From an uncultured Alphaproteobacteria bacterium (lineage in GTDB: Bacteria; Pseudomonadota; Alphaproteobacteria; Paracaedibacterales; CAITNM01), in the NCBI GenBank assembly GCA_903893805.1, contig CAITNM010000001.1:37806-101805 (forward strand): a stretch of DNA of 64,000 bases, written 5' to 3'. The notes under the pieces were generated by a model, which was given only the letters and a program-made list of their open reading frames with translations, was not told the origin of the DNA and ran no database searches. Below are positions 16,701 through 24,742 of the stretch, piece after piece. A program made the position numbers and the translations under genes. Within the stretch, counting starts at the first letter, position 1. Every line of letters starts with the position of its first letter.

Positions 16701-19700
16701 CAATTGACGCAGCATCTCTTGATTTTTTATTAGCATCTTTGCCTAAAACAACGACCGCACCTGGCATAGAGAGATTGCGAAACGGTAACTCAAGGCGAAC
16801 AACCCCATCCACCTCTTCATAGACATTTTCTGCATTTGGCCCACGCATTAGAGCTGATAAATTGACCAACGCACCTCGTCCACCTTGTTGGACACCAAGA
16901 TTTCTAAAGACCGCCTGCGCTGCGCGTATACTAATGTCTCTCGCGGTAAAGGCGCAGGTCATATCCACATCACCTAAATCAGCCTCTAAATGCTCCTTGA
17001 CCAAGACATAGTTACTATGGCCATTGCGCGCTACAGCAGTTGTTGTACCCAAAAAGTCTGCAACCGCCCCCTTTCGACTATGTGTTTGCATCCGCCCACC
17101 CGATATGAGCGTTAGGTCTCCTCCGCAAACAATGCGTGACGCGAGCATGTCTAGGTAATTATAGGTAAGCTGTAAAATCCCTTGCGCGGCAATTAAGCCC
17201 TCACCCGAGGTTTCATAAGTATAATTCACATTCTTCATGCCATCACAGCCACAGTGTCGACTTCCATGGGGACACCACATCTTTCCGCCTGCCTCATACC
17301 AACCATTTACTCTAATTGTATGAGCCCCCTTTTCTTCTCGACTGTTTTTAATATTAGCTCTAATAGAGCTGCTTAGACGCGGATCCATTGCTCGAATCAT
17401 GCCAGCGCGATTAATCAATGACGGGGCAACAATGGCAAAGGATTGGCCATGAATAACTCCAAAGCTGTTATCAATCACCTCATCGACATTGATCTCGACA
17501 GGGCCTTGGCTATAAATACCGTTGCCACTTCGCCTATATAAAATATTTGGATAAGCAGCGCCGACAATATTTTGACGTCCTAAAACGGCGAGTTTTTTAG
17601 AGTGCAACCTTACTCCAGCTTGCCCTCCTATTTTTGATGAAACTTCCAGATCACCCTTGATGTCAAGATCTAGGACACCTTCATCAGAAAAAAGAAATCC
17701 GCTCGTTTTTAAACCACCGCGGCTCTCAATTGCTAGTTGCAGAGCACGAATATCGATATGGTTATCAATAGCCCCTGCGATAACCATTTTAAGAGGCCAT
17801 GCATAACTTTTCTTCCGTTTAAGGGGTAAATTCGGATTTTGCAGAACGGGCGCATGAACTTCAACCTTGGTGTTGTTAAGAGCTTTGACCTCGGTCAAAC
17901 CATCCAAGGCTTGGAGGGCGTCGACCAGACATTCAACAGTTAACACTCCATTGATGTAAACCTTGCCCATCGCCTCACCAGTGTAATTAAGTAGCCGAGC
18001 ACCTGATGATAGGATGTGCCATTCACCGGTGTTAATGGCTTGTTGTCCAGCACTTGGCGTACTCCATTGTACCTGTGCTGTGTCTTGAATTAATACGCCT
18101 TGATTCAGAAACGCACTGTTTCCCGTCAGATCAAACTTGCCACCCTTTAAGGTAAGTTGGCCCCCAGGTTTATTAAGCAAGCACATTTTTAAAGTATCGA
18201 TTGGAGCAGGCATTACACCTAGAACTATTGGAACTGGGTACAAGCCATCAATGCTTGTAGTTCCTTCATTGGCAATATTAATTTCTACTCTACCTTTTTC
18301 AACTCCAACAACCGTTAATTTGCCAGCGTTGGTAATCGCACCACCATCTACCTTTAGACCCTTAAGTTGCGCGGTTGCCCCTGGAGCAATAGTTAGCCCC
18401 TCGGTTAATGTTGTTGATTTTTGTGTTAATACTTGCCCGTTTTGGGTAACCGCAATTGCCCTAGCGGAACTGAGTTGGTCAACATCAACGCGTCCTGCAA
18501 TATCAGCTCTTCCTCTAAGATCAAGAGAGAGGGCATGACCTTGGATCCCTTCAACCACACCTTGCGCCCCAACCACCAAGTCTCCATTTATGGTGGCTTG
18601 GTTTTTAACACTTACCTTGCCATTACCATTTACGATCAGTTTCCTTGCGGCGGTTAGGCGCTCGGCCTTAACGCCTCCAAGCACAGTCATTTGATCTAAA
18701 AACTCTATAGTTCTAGCGTGGAGTTTTCCTAAAGGTTGAATCGTTCCACGCCCTTTAAAATCATCAGCAATGGTTAGGGACCCAACCAGATCAAGGATTC
18801 CAGCATGACTAAACCTTGCTGTTTCTACTGTTCCTCGCACTGTCCACAGAGCCGTAAAAAAAGTATTAATCGCCTCTGTAATGCTCATTTCTTGACCATC
18901 AGTAGTGGTGATGATCGTGTCACGCCCTACCTTCAAAGATGGACCTCTTAGAATTCCACGTTGAGTGACGCTGGGTCCATTAAATTCATAAGCACCACCG
19001 GTGATTGTGCCGTCATTTACAACGGAATCTTGAGCGGTCAATTTCTTAGCAACAATTTTTCCAGTATTGTTAACTGAGATCGCTCTAGTAGCGTTAAAGG
19101 TGTCAGCAGCTATCAACCCACTATTTTCAACTGTTCCTTCTGAATCTAATGTAAGCTCATGGCCTTTTATCCCGATGAATTTACCACCGACTCCTACACA
19201 CACGTCTCCATATAGAGTGGCTTGGTTTTTAACGCTTACCTTGCCATTCCCATTTACGATCAATTTCCTTGCTGCAGTAAGGCGTTCGGCCTTAACACTG
19301 CCAAGAACAGTCATTTGATCTGAAAACTCTATAGCTCTAGCGTGTAATTCTCCTGACGGTTGAATCGTTCCTGCCCCTTCAAAATCACCAGCAATTGCTA
19401 GGGTTCCAAGTAAATCAATGGTGCCGATATGGATAAATTTTGACGCCTTTACTTTACCTCTTATTTCCCATGGGTCAGAAAAAAAAGTTTCAATTGCTCC
19501 ATCAATTTCCAGTTCCTGATTATTATCATCAGTGATCAGTACGGTATCAATCCCGGTTTTAAGAGACCTTCCTTTTAAAATTCCATGCTGAACCAAATTT
19601 GGCCCTGCAAAATCATAAGCACCCCCTGTTATGGAACCATCATTCACAAAACCTGTTCGTCTGAGGACCTTAAATTCTCCCCCTTGAAGTTCTATTGAAG

Positions 19701-21699
19701 CCCTTCGAGCATTTTCTAAATAGGTTAATTCCAAGGAACCGGCAATAGATCCAGCCTTAATCGACCCAGTGTTTACGAACCTTGATGTATCTAAGGAAAC
19801 AAGACCTGAAATAGCTATTTTTCCAAGGTTCTCAAATTCATAACGCCCGGAAATCGCCAAACGGTTTCCTTCAAGCGTACCTTCTTGTATCAATTTCCCT
19901 GCAAATTCATAAGCACCTCCGGTGATTGATCCACTATTGACCATTGTCGTAGGCGCTAAGGTTTTTAGGCTACCACCCTGAAGTTCTATTGACCCTAGGT
20001 TAATAACCCTTGGCACGCTCAAGGATACGGCATCCGTTACAGCTATCTCTCCTTGGTTTACAAATTCTCCAGAACCCGACACCTCAAGGCTTTTTCCACT
20101 CAATAGGCCCCTTTGGGTGGTTTTTTCGCCAACAAGGTGCATATGCCGTGCGATAAGGGTGCCATCGTTGGTAAACTGGGTTGCGTCTGTAAATCTTAAA
20201 TCTTCGGTTACTACTATGGTCTTCTGATCCGCATTGACGAACTTTTCTAAGATTACTGATCCATTTATGGATTTTGCTTCAAGCTTTCCACCATTGGTAA
20301 ATTCTCTAATCCCTATTGCAAGATGGTCCGCATGTCCAAATCTTCCAAGGTTTTCAAGCGCACCGCTTCCGGAAACCACTGGAGTAATCACAACGCCTCT
20401 TTCTGCATTGGTAAATGACGCTCCAACCTGCAAATCAGAAGAAATTAATGTCCCGGTATTTTGCCCTTGATGTAGTACCAATGGACTCTGTGCTGCCCAT
20501 GTTCCATTGTTTTCAAAATGATGGGTATGGACAGTCCCTGTCATTACCGCCATAAGGTTTCTATTTAAAATTGATTGAAAACCACTGTCTGCGGCGACTC
20601 CACCAACCGTCAATGAGCCTAAATTGGTTAGGGTTCCCCCTAATCCATCTAAAACGTCAATGCTCATTTCATCTGTTATATGGTTTTCTGCGCGGCTATT
20701 TTGGCTTAAAAACAACGTCTTAATCGAGGCCCCACTTCCCTCGGTTAAATTTAGAAAAGCTCCTTCTTCTAAAATCAATTCGTCACTCTCAATTGAACCT
20801 GTAGATTCCAGATCCCCTTCCACTGAAAAACGAGGCGCAGCTATGGTACCTGTATTCCCACTGTTGAGATTTTTTAAAAAAAGCTCTTGCGCATTTAAAC
20901 GCCCAGTATTGATAAACGCTGAGTCTGACCCAAGCCCTTCAAGTGTCAATGAATCAATACGGGTCTCACCTGTATTAAAAAAGCCTGGGGCAGTGATTTG
21001 TAAGGTGTTCGCTTGCACATTATCTAAGGTTACCGCTCTCTCACAACTTAAGAAAACAGGTCGACGGTCCGTCTGGGTGCCCCGTACTAAAATGTTACCA
21101 TCGTCCTTGATGGATATATGTAATCCTTGCAGGGTAAAATACACGCCGTCAGGGATACGGGTAATACCATCTTTGGTAAAACCAATGGCACTATCTTCTT
21201 CCTCAAGAACAGAAGATAGTGCAAGTGAAGTGGGTGAGGTAGGTGAAGTAGGTGCAGCGGATGACGCAGATGGCTGATCAACGGCGCGGACATCTATCGC
21301 TTCTAGACCCAAACTGCTTAGGGATTTAAGAGAATCATCAAGAGAATCAACTATAGCTAGCGGTGCAAACACAGAATCCGCTGCTTCTATAGGTTCATCA
21401 TGATACGTATCCAAGGGGTTTGCCGAAGTAGGGAGTGGGATAGTTGGCCAAGGCTCAACCCGTTTTAAGGTGTTGTAGGAGGGAATTTCAAGCAGCTTGA
21501 GAACCTCAAGGTCAGACCCGCTTGCAGCATTGGTGCCCAAGGCCAGACGCAAGCCACCATCCCTACCAGCGGAACTGTGGAGATAGATTTCATCACGAAC
21601 TAGGTAACCTTGGGTAATGTCCGCGTGCAATACGCCCTGGAATAAGTTCCCATAAACTTGTGTGATAATTAATGAGCGAACAATAAATCTTTTAAACAT
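13741..21699 (-). CDS. Giant haemagglutinin/CdiA-like exoprotein with GIY-YIG-like toxin tip
   Basis: 2652 residues. N-terminal signal-like segment (MFKRFIVRSLIITQVYGNLF), then about 1300 residues of beta-helix-type repeats (units such as FVNTGSI, GSITGGAYEFAG, GKVSVKNQAT), a central region with CPHGSRHCGC and further beta-helix-like sequence, a DUF637-type haemagglutinin segment around 2140-2220 (LVGTQAAMVNAGFVALCGDA, GKNGTALNIAKAMATAGLT), and a C-terminal tip. The tip (about 2560-2652) contains VYVVRNKETGQIYKIGES, an Arg-rich helix, ETATIERYR and LPGNKGN, the order of GIY-YIG nucleases. This is the layout of contact-dependent or polymorphic toxins. A classical TPS domain is not obvious and no CdiB/TpsB partner gene occurs in the window. 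SD AAAGGAT precedes the ATG. Placement within prophage cargo and next to an R-body operon is unusual. Confidence 0.8.
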   Translation of the reverse strand: MFKRFIVRSLIITQVYGNLFQGVLHADITQGYLVRDEIYLHSSAGRDGGLRLALGTNAASGSDLEVLKLLEIPSYNTLKRVEPWPTIPLPTSANPLDTYHDEPIEAADSVFAPLAIVDSLDDSLKSLSSLGLEAIDVRAVDQPSASSAAPTSPTSPTSLALSSVLEEEDSAIGFTKDGITRIPDGVYFTLQGLHISIKDDGNILVRGTQTDRRPVFLSCERAVTLDNVQANTLQITAPGFFNTGETRIDSLTLEGLGSDSAFINTGRLNAQELFLKNLNSGNTGTIAAPRFSVEGDLESTGSIESDELILEEGAFLNLTEGSGASIKTLFLSQNSRAENHITDEMSIDVLDGLGGTLTNLGSLTVGGVAADSGFQSILNRNLMAVMTGTVHTHHFENNGTWAAQSPLVLHQGQNTGTLISSDLQVGASFTNAERGVVITPVVSGSGALENLGRFGHADHLAIGIREFTNGGKLEAKSINGSVILEKFVNADQKTIVVTEDLRFTDATQFTNDGTLIARHMHLVGEKTTQRGLLSGKSLEVSGSGEFVNQGEIAVTDAVSLSVPRVINLGSIELQGGSLKTLAPTTMVNSGSITGGAYEFAGKLIQEGTLEGNRLAISGRYEFENLGKIAISGLVSLDTSRFVNTGSIKAGSIAGSLELTYLENARRASIELQGGEFKVLRRTGFVNDGSITGGAYDFAGPNLVQHGILKGRSLKTGIDTVLITDDNNQELEIDGAIETFFSDPWEIRGKVKASKFIHIGTIDLLGTLAIAGDFEGAGTIQPSGELHARAIEFSDQMTVLGSVKAERLTAARKLIVNGNGKVSVKNQATLYGDVCVGVGGKFIGIKGHELTLDSEGTVENSGLIAADTFNATRAISVNNTGKIVAKKLTAQDSVVNDGTITGGAYEFNGPSVTQRGILRGPSLKVGRDTIITTTDGQEMSITEAINTFFTALWTVRGTVETARFSHAGILDLVGSLTIADDFKGRGTIQPLGKLHARTIEFLDQMTVLGGVKAERLTAARKLIVNGNGKVSVKNQATINGDLVVGAQGVVEGIQGHALSLDLRGRADIAGRVDVDQLSSARAIAVTQNGQVLTQKSTTLTEGLTIAPGATAQLKGLKVDGGAITNAGKLTVVGVEKGRVEINIANEGTTSIDGLYPVPIVLGVMPAPIDTLKMCLLNKPGGQLTLKGGKFDLTGNSAFLNQGVLIQDTAQVQWSTPSAGQQAINTGEWHILSSGARLLNYTGEAMGKVYINGVLTVECLVDALQALDGLTEVKALNNTKVEVHAPVLQNPNLPLKRKKSYAWPLKMVIAGAIDNHIDIRALQLAIESRGGLKTSGFLFSDEGVLDLDIKGDLEVSSKIGGQAGVRLHSKKLAVLGRQNIVGAAYPNILYRRSGNGIYSQGPVEINVDEVIDNSFGVIHGQSFAIVAPSLINRAGMIRAMDPRLSSSIRANIKNSREEKGAHTIRVNGWYEAGGKMWCPHGSRHCGCDGMKNVNYTYETSGEGLIAAQGILQLTYNYLDMLASRIVCGGDLTLISGGRMQTHSRKGAVADFLGTTTAVARNGHSNYVLVKEHLEADLGDVDMTCAFTARDISIRAAQAVFRNLGVQQGGRGALVNLSALMRGPNAENVYEEVDGVVRLELPFRNLSMPGAVVVLGKDANKKSRDAASIDVQATFGALHHAMGSEFFTLYRGVSALGMKMEDIAASFAEMVRGHKYTQSHRRTITAGDATQEVEVLSNEVITPQYLMESGIVGVFLDFTRNIHRLEDKQQAQIDAREIEREAAGMFTASTQLVVPDTAKHDGFRAIGGGVSVVTEGDNSVFTNVRAKTIELASTRGAMTFGSSLVRHGDGENYYDELVQSTAEADEAINIQGHTQVSLPAAKTKSRGRTDIVAVEGPVIEEALAAVSQRVDRHSTKKATTTTTTIDIHHHVASHESLDSIVNIHGATGIYQQGTTLVNAVLMAPVIEQPTVQDRHIVQSETVSHKKTWFGAARRKTEASSSVASIAKGCAMGGESFIALAAERYRAVAPTYTATRSDITAPKVEMATGVNHSQSHAQSTSHGSIWTKTKVSTEKHTTHVNPRFERNVYIHSPEVIIERVRGSADFAHVISDSPIAYVDRVDHHEATSKTQKNLSAGMQLLVKLTAGLGIALATGGTGIAGAFELVGTQAAMVNAGFVALCGDAAVNLVEQGGDPARAIKAMGKNGTALNIAKAMATAGLTDKIGRMAGIKSGLDLDAAGKVIPHEFTDYAAKAAINAAVHTVLSVAIDKQDFKQAMLQGMSSAAVNTVASYGAGQIGGLYSKEAVNYGVHKALHGLTGAGLGAGLAVISHTDPRLGAASGAFGAVMAEMIAEGFKPEMADVEQYRHDHPGEDSKVIQDHFIAQAQNTSNWSAFASAVGAFGIGMDPQTSNTSARNALDHNFDPTTTIAIALMVGIMSASPQYWRDLETDEPHVALKKLGINTAKDSIIALAAGCAFEVAGVACKTMSEAVAVVVARNPMLKSVCAGLESRFARIEAYVRDQFNYREHFAAERLRLEGGKASTKFGRYAEAEDIVKAHGCSRQYVGDTHVYVVRNKETGQIYKIGESMQGVNRLGLSKRAEAQARKLFKETGQEHTTEIREIFGTKDFARSAETATIERYRSMFGKDLLPGNKGNR
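18597..19344 (-). repeat. Internal duplication within the giant toxin gene
   Basis: A segment starting CTTGGTTTTTAAC at 18597 recurs at 19221, 624 bases (208 codons) away. About 120 bases are near-identical and encode the same string (residues KAERLTAARKLIVNGNGK then VSVKNQAT) in both copies. Flanking sequence (GGAYEFNGP/GGAYDFAGP, IDLLGTL/LDLVGSL) shows that the whole period of about 208 residues is a diverged duplication. It lengthens the beta-helical stalk. Confidence 0.85.
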
Positions 21700-21784
21700 T
21701 TTGTTTATCCTTTGTTGGCAATTTTTACATACATGAAATAATATGACACTCCGCGCAAGATAACCTTGTGAGGTTCGTATTATT

Positions 21785-22711
21785 TTACAGTCGATACCTA
21801 ACTTTCTTAGAGTAATCTCTCATAATAGAAAGCTTCTCAGCTCCACTTTTTCCGGCGCACAAGTCAATATAAGTCAACACAAATTCTGGCATATATTTAT
21901 CTGCAGGTACTGCAGCTAAGATACCTATTAACTGGATTTTGGTAGGTGTATCCATATCTTCACTTACTTGTGTATGTGTAAAACAAGCGTATATAGCTTT
22001 ATGCACATCTGAAGGTGCTTTAGCTAAAGCCCTGACCATTTGTGATTGGTCATGAGGATCCATGCCATCATTCATGCTTCTACAGATAATTGTAAAAATC
22101 TGATATTGATCCTCCGGCACTTCAGATACAGCATGAATTACTCTGGAGGTGTCAGCTCCATTCATTCCCGCACTTAAAATTTTACAAGCACTAAAAAATC
22201 CCGATGTATATTTATGCTTAGGCACATCTGCCAATGCAAAATCCACTAAATATTTCTGGTCCGGTATCATTCCAGCATTTAAGACGTTACTCATTGCTGC
22301 TCTAAAATCCCTCATGTGCATTTCTATCGTTTTACCGAAAAAGGTATAACTCATAGGAGCATCTATAGGCAAACTATGAAAAACTTCTAAAAGGACTGGA
22401 CGAACTGTTGTGTAGAGGCTTGCGTATAGGATTGTATGCATTTGCAACCCAACAAATGTATCAATATCGGGCACTCTCCGTCTTGTTTTTATTAAAGAAG
22501 GCCTAGGTACAACGTCTGAGCTATCTAATAGTCCATCGGCTTCAGCCGCAAATGCATCACCTAACATTAAGCTAGTGAGTATACTTAAAGTCACAACTGG
22601 CTTGCTCAAAATTCTCCAACTTACTTGATTCAAACCCCAAAACCTAGATATGAAGATTAACGCGGCTGTTAAAATTCTTAAAAAATTCGAGTAATAAATG
22701 GTTCTACGCAT
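21785..22711 (-). CDS. Secreted helical-repeat protein of unknown function
   Basis: 308 residues. The N-terminus is hydrophobic (ILTAALIFISRFWG, then LSILTSLMLGDAFAAEA), consistent with a long signal peptide cleaved after AFA. From about residue 140 there are four imperfect units of about 40 residues, each with a pattern like ...LADVPKHKYTSGFFSACKIL, SEVPEDQYQIFTIICRSM, AKAPSDVHKAIYACFTHT, AAVPADKYMPEFVLTYID, preceded by a short 'G-M-N/D-P/G' helix. Such repeats suggest a superhelical binding surface. No enzymatic motif was seen. It lies directly upstream of the giant toxin (86 bases between them) on the same strand and may be co-transcribed with it. Confidence 0.6.
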   Translation of the reverse strand: MRRTIYYSNFLRILTAALIFISRFWGLNQVSWRILSKPVVTLSILTSLMLGDAFAAEADGLLDSSDVVPRPSLIKTRRRVPDIDTFVGLQMHTILYASLYTTVRPVLLEVFHSLPIDAPMSYTFFGKTIEMHMRDFRAAMSNVLNAGMIPDQKYLVDFALADVPKHKYTSGFFSACKILSAGMNGADTSRVIHAVSEVPEDQYQIFTIICRSMNDGMDPHDQSQMVRALAKAPSDVHKAIYACFTHTQVSEDMDTPTKIQLIGILAAVPADKYMPEFVLTYIDLCAGKSGAEKLSIMRDYSKKVRYRL

Positions 22712-22781
22712 GGTAATTTGCTCATAGTTTTACGGGGTGAAGATTCCTGGTGTGTAAAGGGAGTAACTGACATTCATGCGT

Positions 22782-24161
22782 TCATCCTGTCAGTTTAAGC
22801 TCATCTGGTTTGATGGATAATGGGTGTGGAGTATGGACTTGATGATGCTTTTGGTTCTCTAGTTTTTCAAAATGATTAACTCCCCAGAGAACACCGATTG
22901 TTATGGGGAGAACGATTAACCACACACCATAAGATCCAAGCCATTTAGTCATATAAATCATTCCAAATGAGATCATCACGTAACTTACAGCACGCCCTAA
23001 AGCATAAGCAACGCTACAAACAGTGAAACGCTTGTAAACTGGGAATTGTTTAATAAAACAATATTCTGCTGGCACAGCGTCAAGATTAAACATCAGCAGA
23101 AAAGCCTGCAACAAAAACACATAAGATACTCCGACGTTACAAGATGAACACACCGGAACAAACAGAAGCAGCAATAGGCAAATTGTTCCCTTGATTCTTA
23201 AAAGCATTAAAGGGCAAAAATGGTAACTTGCAATAGCCCACACTAAAGTTTGAATAACCTGAATTATTGCTAGCATAAAATTATGAAAAATAATGTCTTG
23301 TGGTGAATAACCATAAAAAGACTTCAAGGTAATATTAAAATATATATAAATCAAAAAAAAAGAGATAGGCGAACCGCATTCTACGAGAAAATAGCTCAAG
23401 AAGGTTTTTTTGGAAATTTTGTCTTTACGAAAAACAGAAACTTTTTTTAATAATTTTTCCTCCATTCTTGTATTTATTTTTTTGCACTCCTCAATCGAGG
23501 CCTTTAGTTTCCTTTTCATATCCACAAAGTCAGGAGTCTCACGTAATCTTGTTCTTGCGACACTTCCCACAACAGCAATACAAGCACCTATCCAAAACGC
23601 TATGCGCCAGTCAAATCCAATGCGAGTTGTCAAGGTGGCAACACCTAAAGCCGCAAATCCGCCAATGCTAGCGGCGACGCTTAAAAATGAAATCGCTGGA
23701 TACGAAGTTGGAGGGTTTGTAATCTCAGAAACATAAATTTGTGCACCTATAATTTCACCCATTGAGGACAACCCTTGAACTATACGACAGACGGTCACAA
23801 CCCAAGTTGCTGCAATTCCAATCTGTGCATACGTTGGCAAATTTGCCATGACTACACAAGAAACAGCCATCATCATTGTCGTAATAATTACAGTGGTTTT
23901 TCTACCAATATTGTCTCCTATATACCCAAAAACTAATGCCCCAAATGGTCTAAGCACATAGGTTGAGCAAAATGCAAGTGCAGTTAACAATGCAGCTGTG
24001 TGAGGATCGGTCTTTGGAAAGAATAATTCGTTGAGGAGAACCGCCATATGAACGTAGAGCATGAGGTCGAAATACTCGAGGAAGGTACCAATTTGCAGCA
24101 GTCCAACCGCTTCTTTTTTTTGGCGACTTAAAGACGAAAACATAGACATAGAATTACCCAT
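22782..24161 (-). CDS. MFS transporter, ProP-like metabolite/H+ symporter
   Basis: 459 residues with about 12 membrane segments. The signature GTFLEYFDLMLYVHMAVLLN at the N-terminus, RPFGALVFGYIGDNIGRKTT (loop 2-3, G-x-x-x-D-x-x-G-R-K) and VCRIVQGLSSMGEIIGAQIY are typical of the proline/betaine (ProP) and alpha-ketoglutarate subfamily. A long Lys-rich cytosolic loop (about 210-255, EKLLKKVSVFRKDKISKK) separates the halves. Intracellular bacteria use such carriers to import host metabolites. The gene is A/T-rich and sits in prophage cargo between the secreted helical-repeat gene and phage replication genes. A paralogue lies on the chromosome at 38820-40076. The substrate cannot be read from sequence. 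Confidence 0.8.
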   Translation of the reverse strand: MGNSMSMFSSLSRQKKEAVGLLQIGTFLEYFDLMLYVHMAVLLNELFFPKTDPHTAALLTALAFCSTYVLRPFGALVFGYIGDNIGRKTTVIITTMMMAVSCVVMANLPTYAQIGIAATWVVTVCRIVQGLSSMGEIIGAQIYVSEITNPPTSYPAISFLSVAASIGGFAALGVATLTTRIGFDWRIAFWIGACIAVVGSVARTRLRETPDFVDMKRKLKASIEECKKINTRMEEKLLKKVSVFRKDKISKKTFLSYFLVECGSPISFFLIYIYFNITLKSFYGYSPQDIIFHNFMLAIIQVIQTLVWAIASYHFCPLMLLRIKGTICLLLLLFVPVCSSCNVGVSYVFLLQAFLLMFNLDAVPAEYCFIKQFPVYKRFTVCSVAYALGRAVSYVMISFGMIYMTKWLGSYGVWLIVLPITIGVLWGVNHFEKLENQKHHQVHTPHPLSIKPDELKLTG

Positions 24162-24293
24162 AACGCAAACTCAATTAACAACTATTCCTAATTTTTAAAA
24201 AGGTCAATGCCATTAAGAATTGTTTTGATAGAATAGCGTTATTTTAGACACATTAGGATTGCCAATCTATCATTATCAAAACAAACTAAACAA

Positions 24294-24692
24294 TCATTCT
24301 TGTGGCAGGGATGATTTACTTTTTTTATGCAGCTTTTTTATATTTGGCACAAAATATCGAAGGGATTGGATTTTTTGGCAGTCTCGCCAAACATCAGGAT
24401 AATGAATTCTTAAACGCGCTCTATCTACAGTGCAGACAGTCCTGCTTTTCCAGTGAGCTAGAACCTTATGGCCATGTTTAAGCGTATCATTTTCTTTCAT
24501 TGTGGCCATGCATTTAAGCTTATAAAAATTCTCTTGCTCAGCCCAACGTTTTGCTTCTTCTCTTGCAAACTCGTAGCTTTTCCAATTTTGCAAATCTTCC
24601 TCGGTCACCTGAACATTCCCTGATTGTGATTGGGGATACAAAGATTTAAGGGCTTCAGTAGTTGATTTAATCGTTTTCTTATCGTCTTCCAT
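24294..24692 (-). CDS. Hypothetical phage protein
   Basis: 132 residues, hydrophilic and lysine-rich (pI clearly basic at the C-terminus, KKLHKKSKSSLPQE). The middle (WKSYEFAREEAKRWAEQENF) is helical. No family recognised. It follows the primase-helicase gene by 50 bases in the same direction; an SD (AAAAGGATACG) precedes the ATG. Possibly a phage nucleic-acid-associated protein because of its charge, but this is weak. Confidence 0.5.
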   Translation of the reverse strand: MEDDKKTIKSTTEALKSLYPQSQSGNVQVTEEDLQNWKSYEFAREEAKRWAEQENFYKLKCMATMKENDTLKHGHKVLAHWKSRTVCTVDRARLRIHYPDVWRDCQKIQSLRYFVPNIKKLHKKSKSSLPQE

Positions 24693-24742
24693 TTTTCGTA
24701 TCCTTTTTATGTTAAATTGTTGTTAAATTTTGGGAACGTCTA

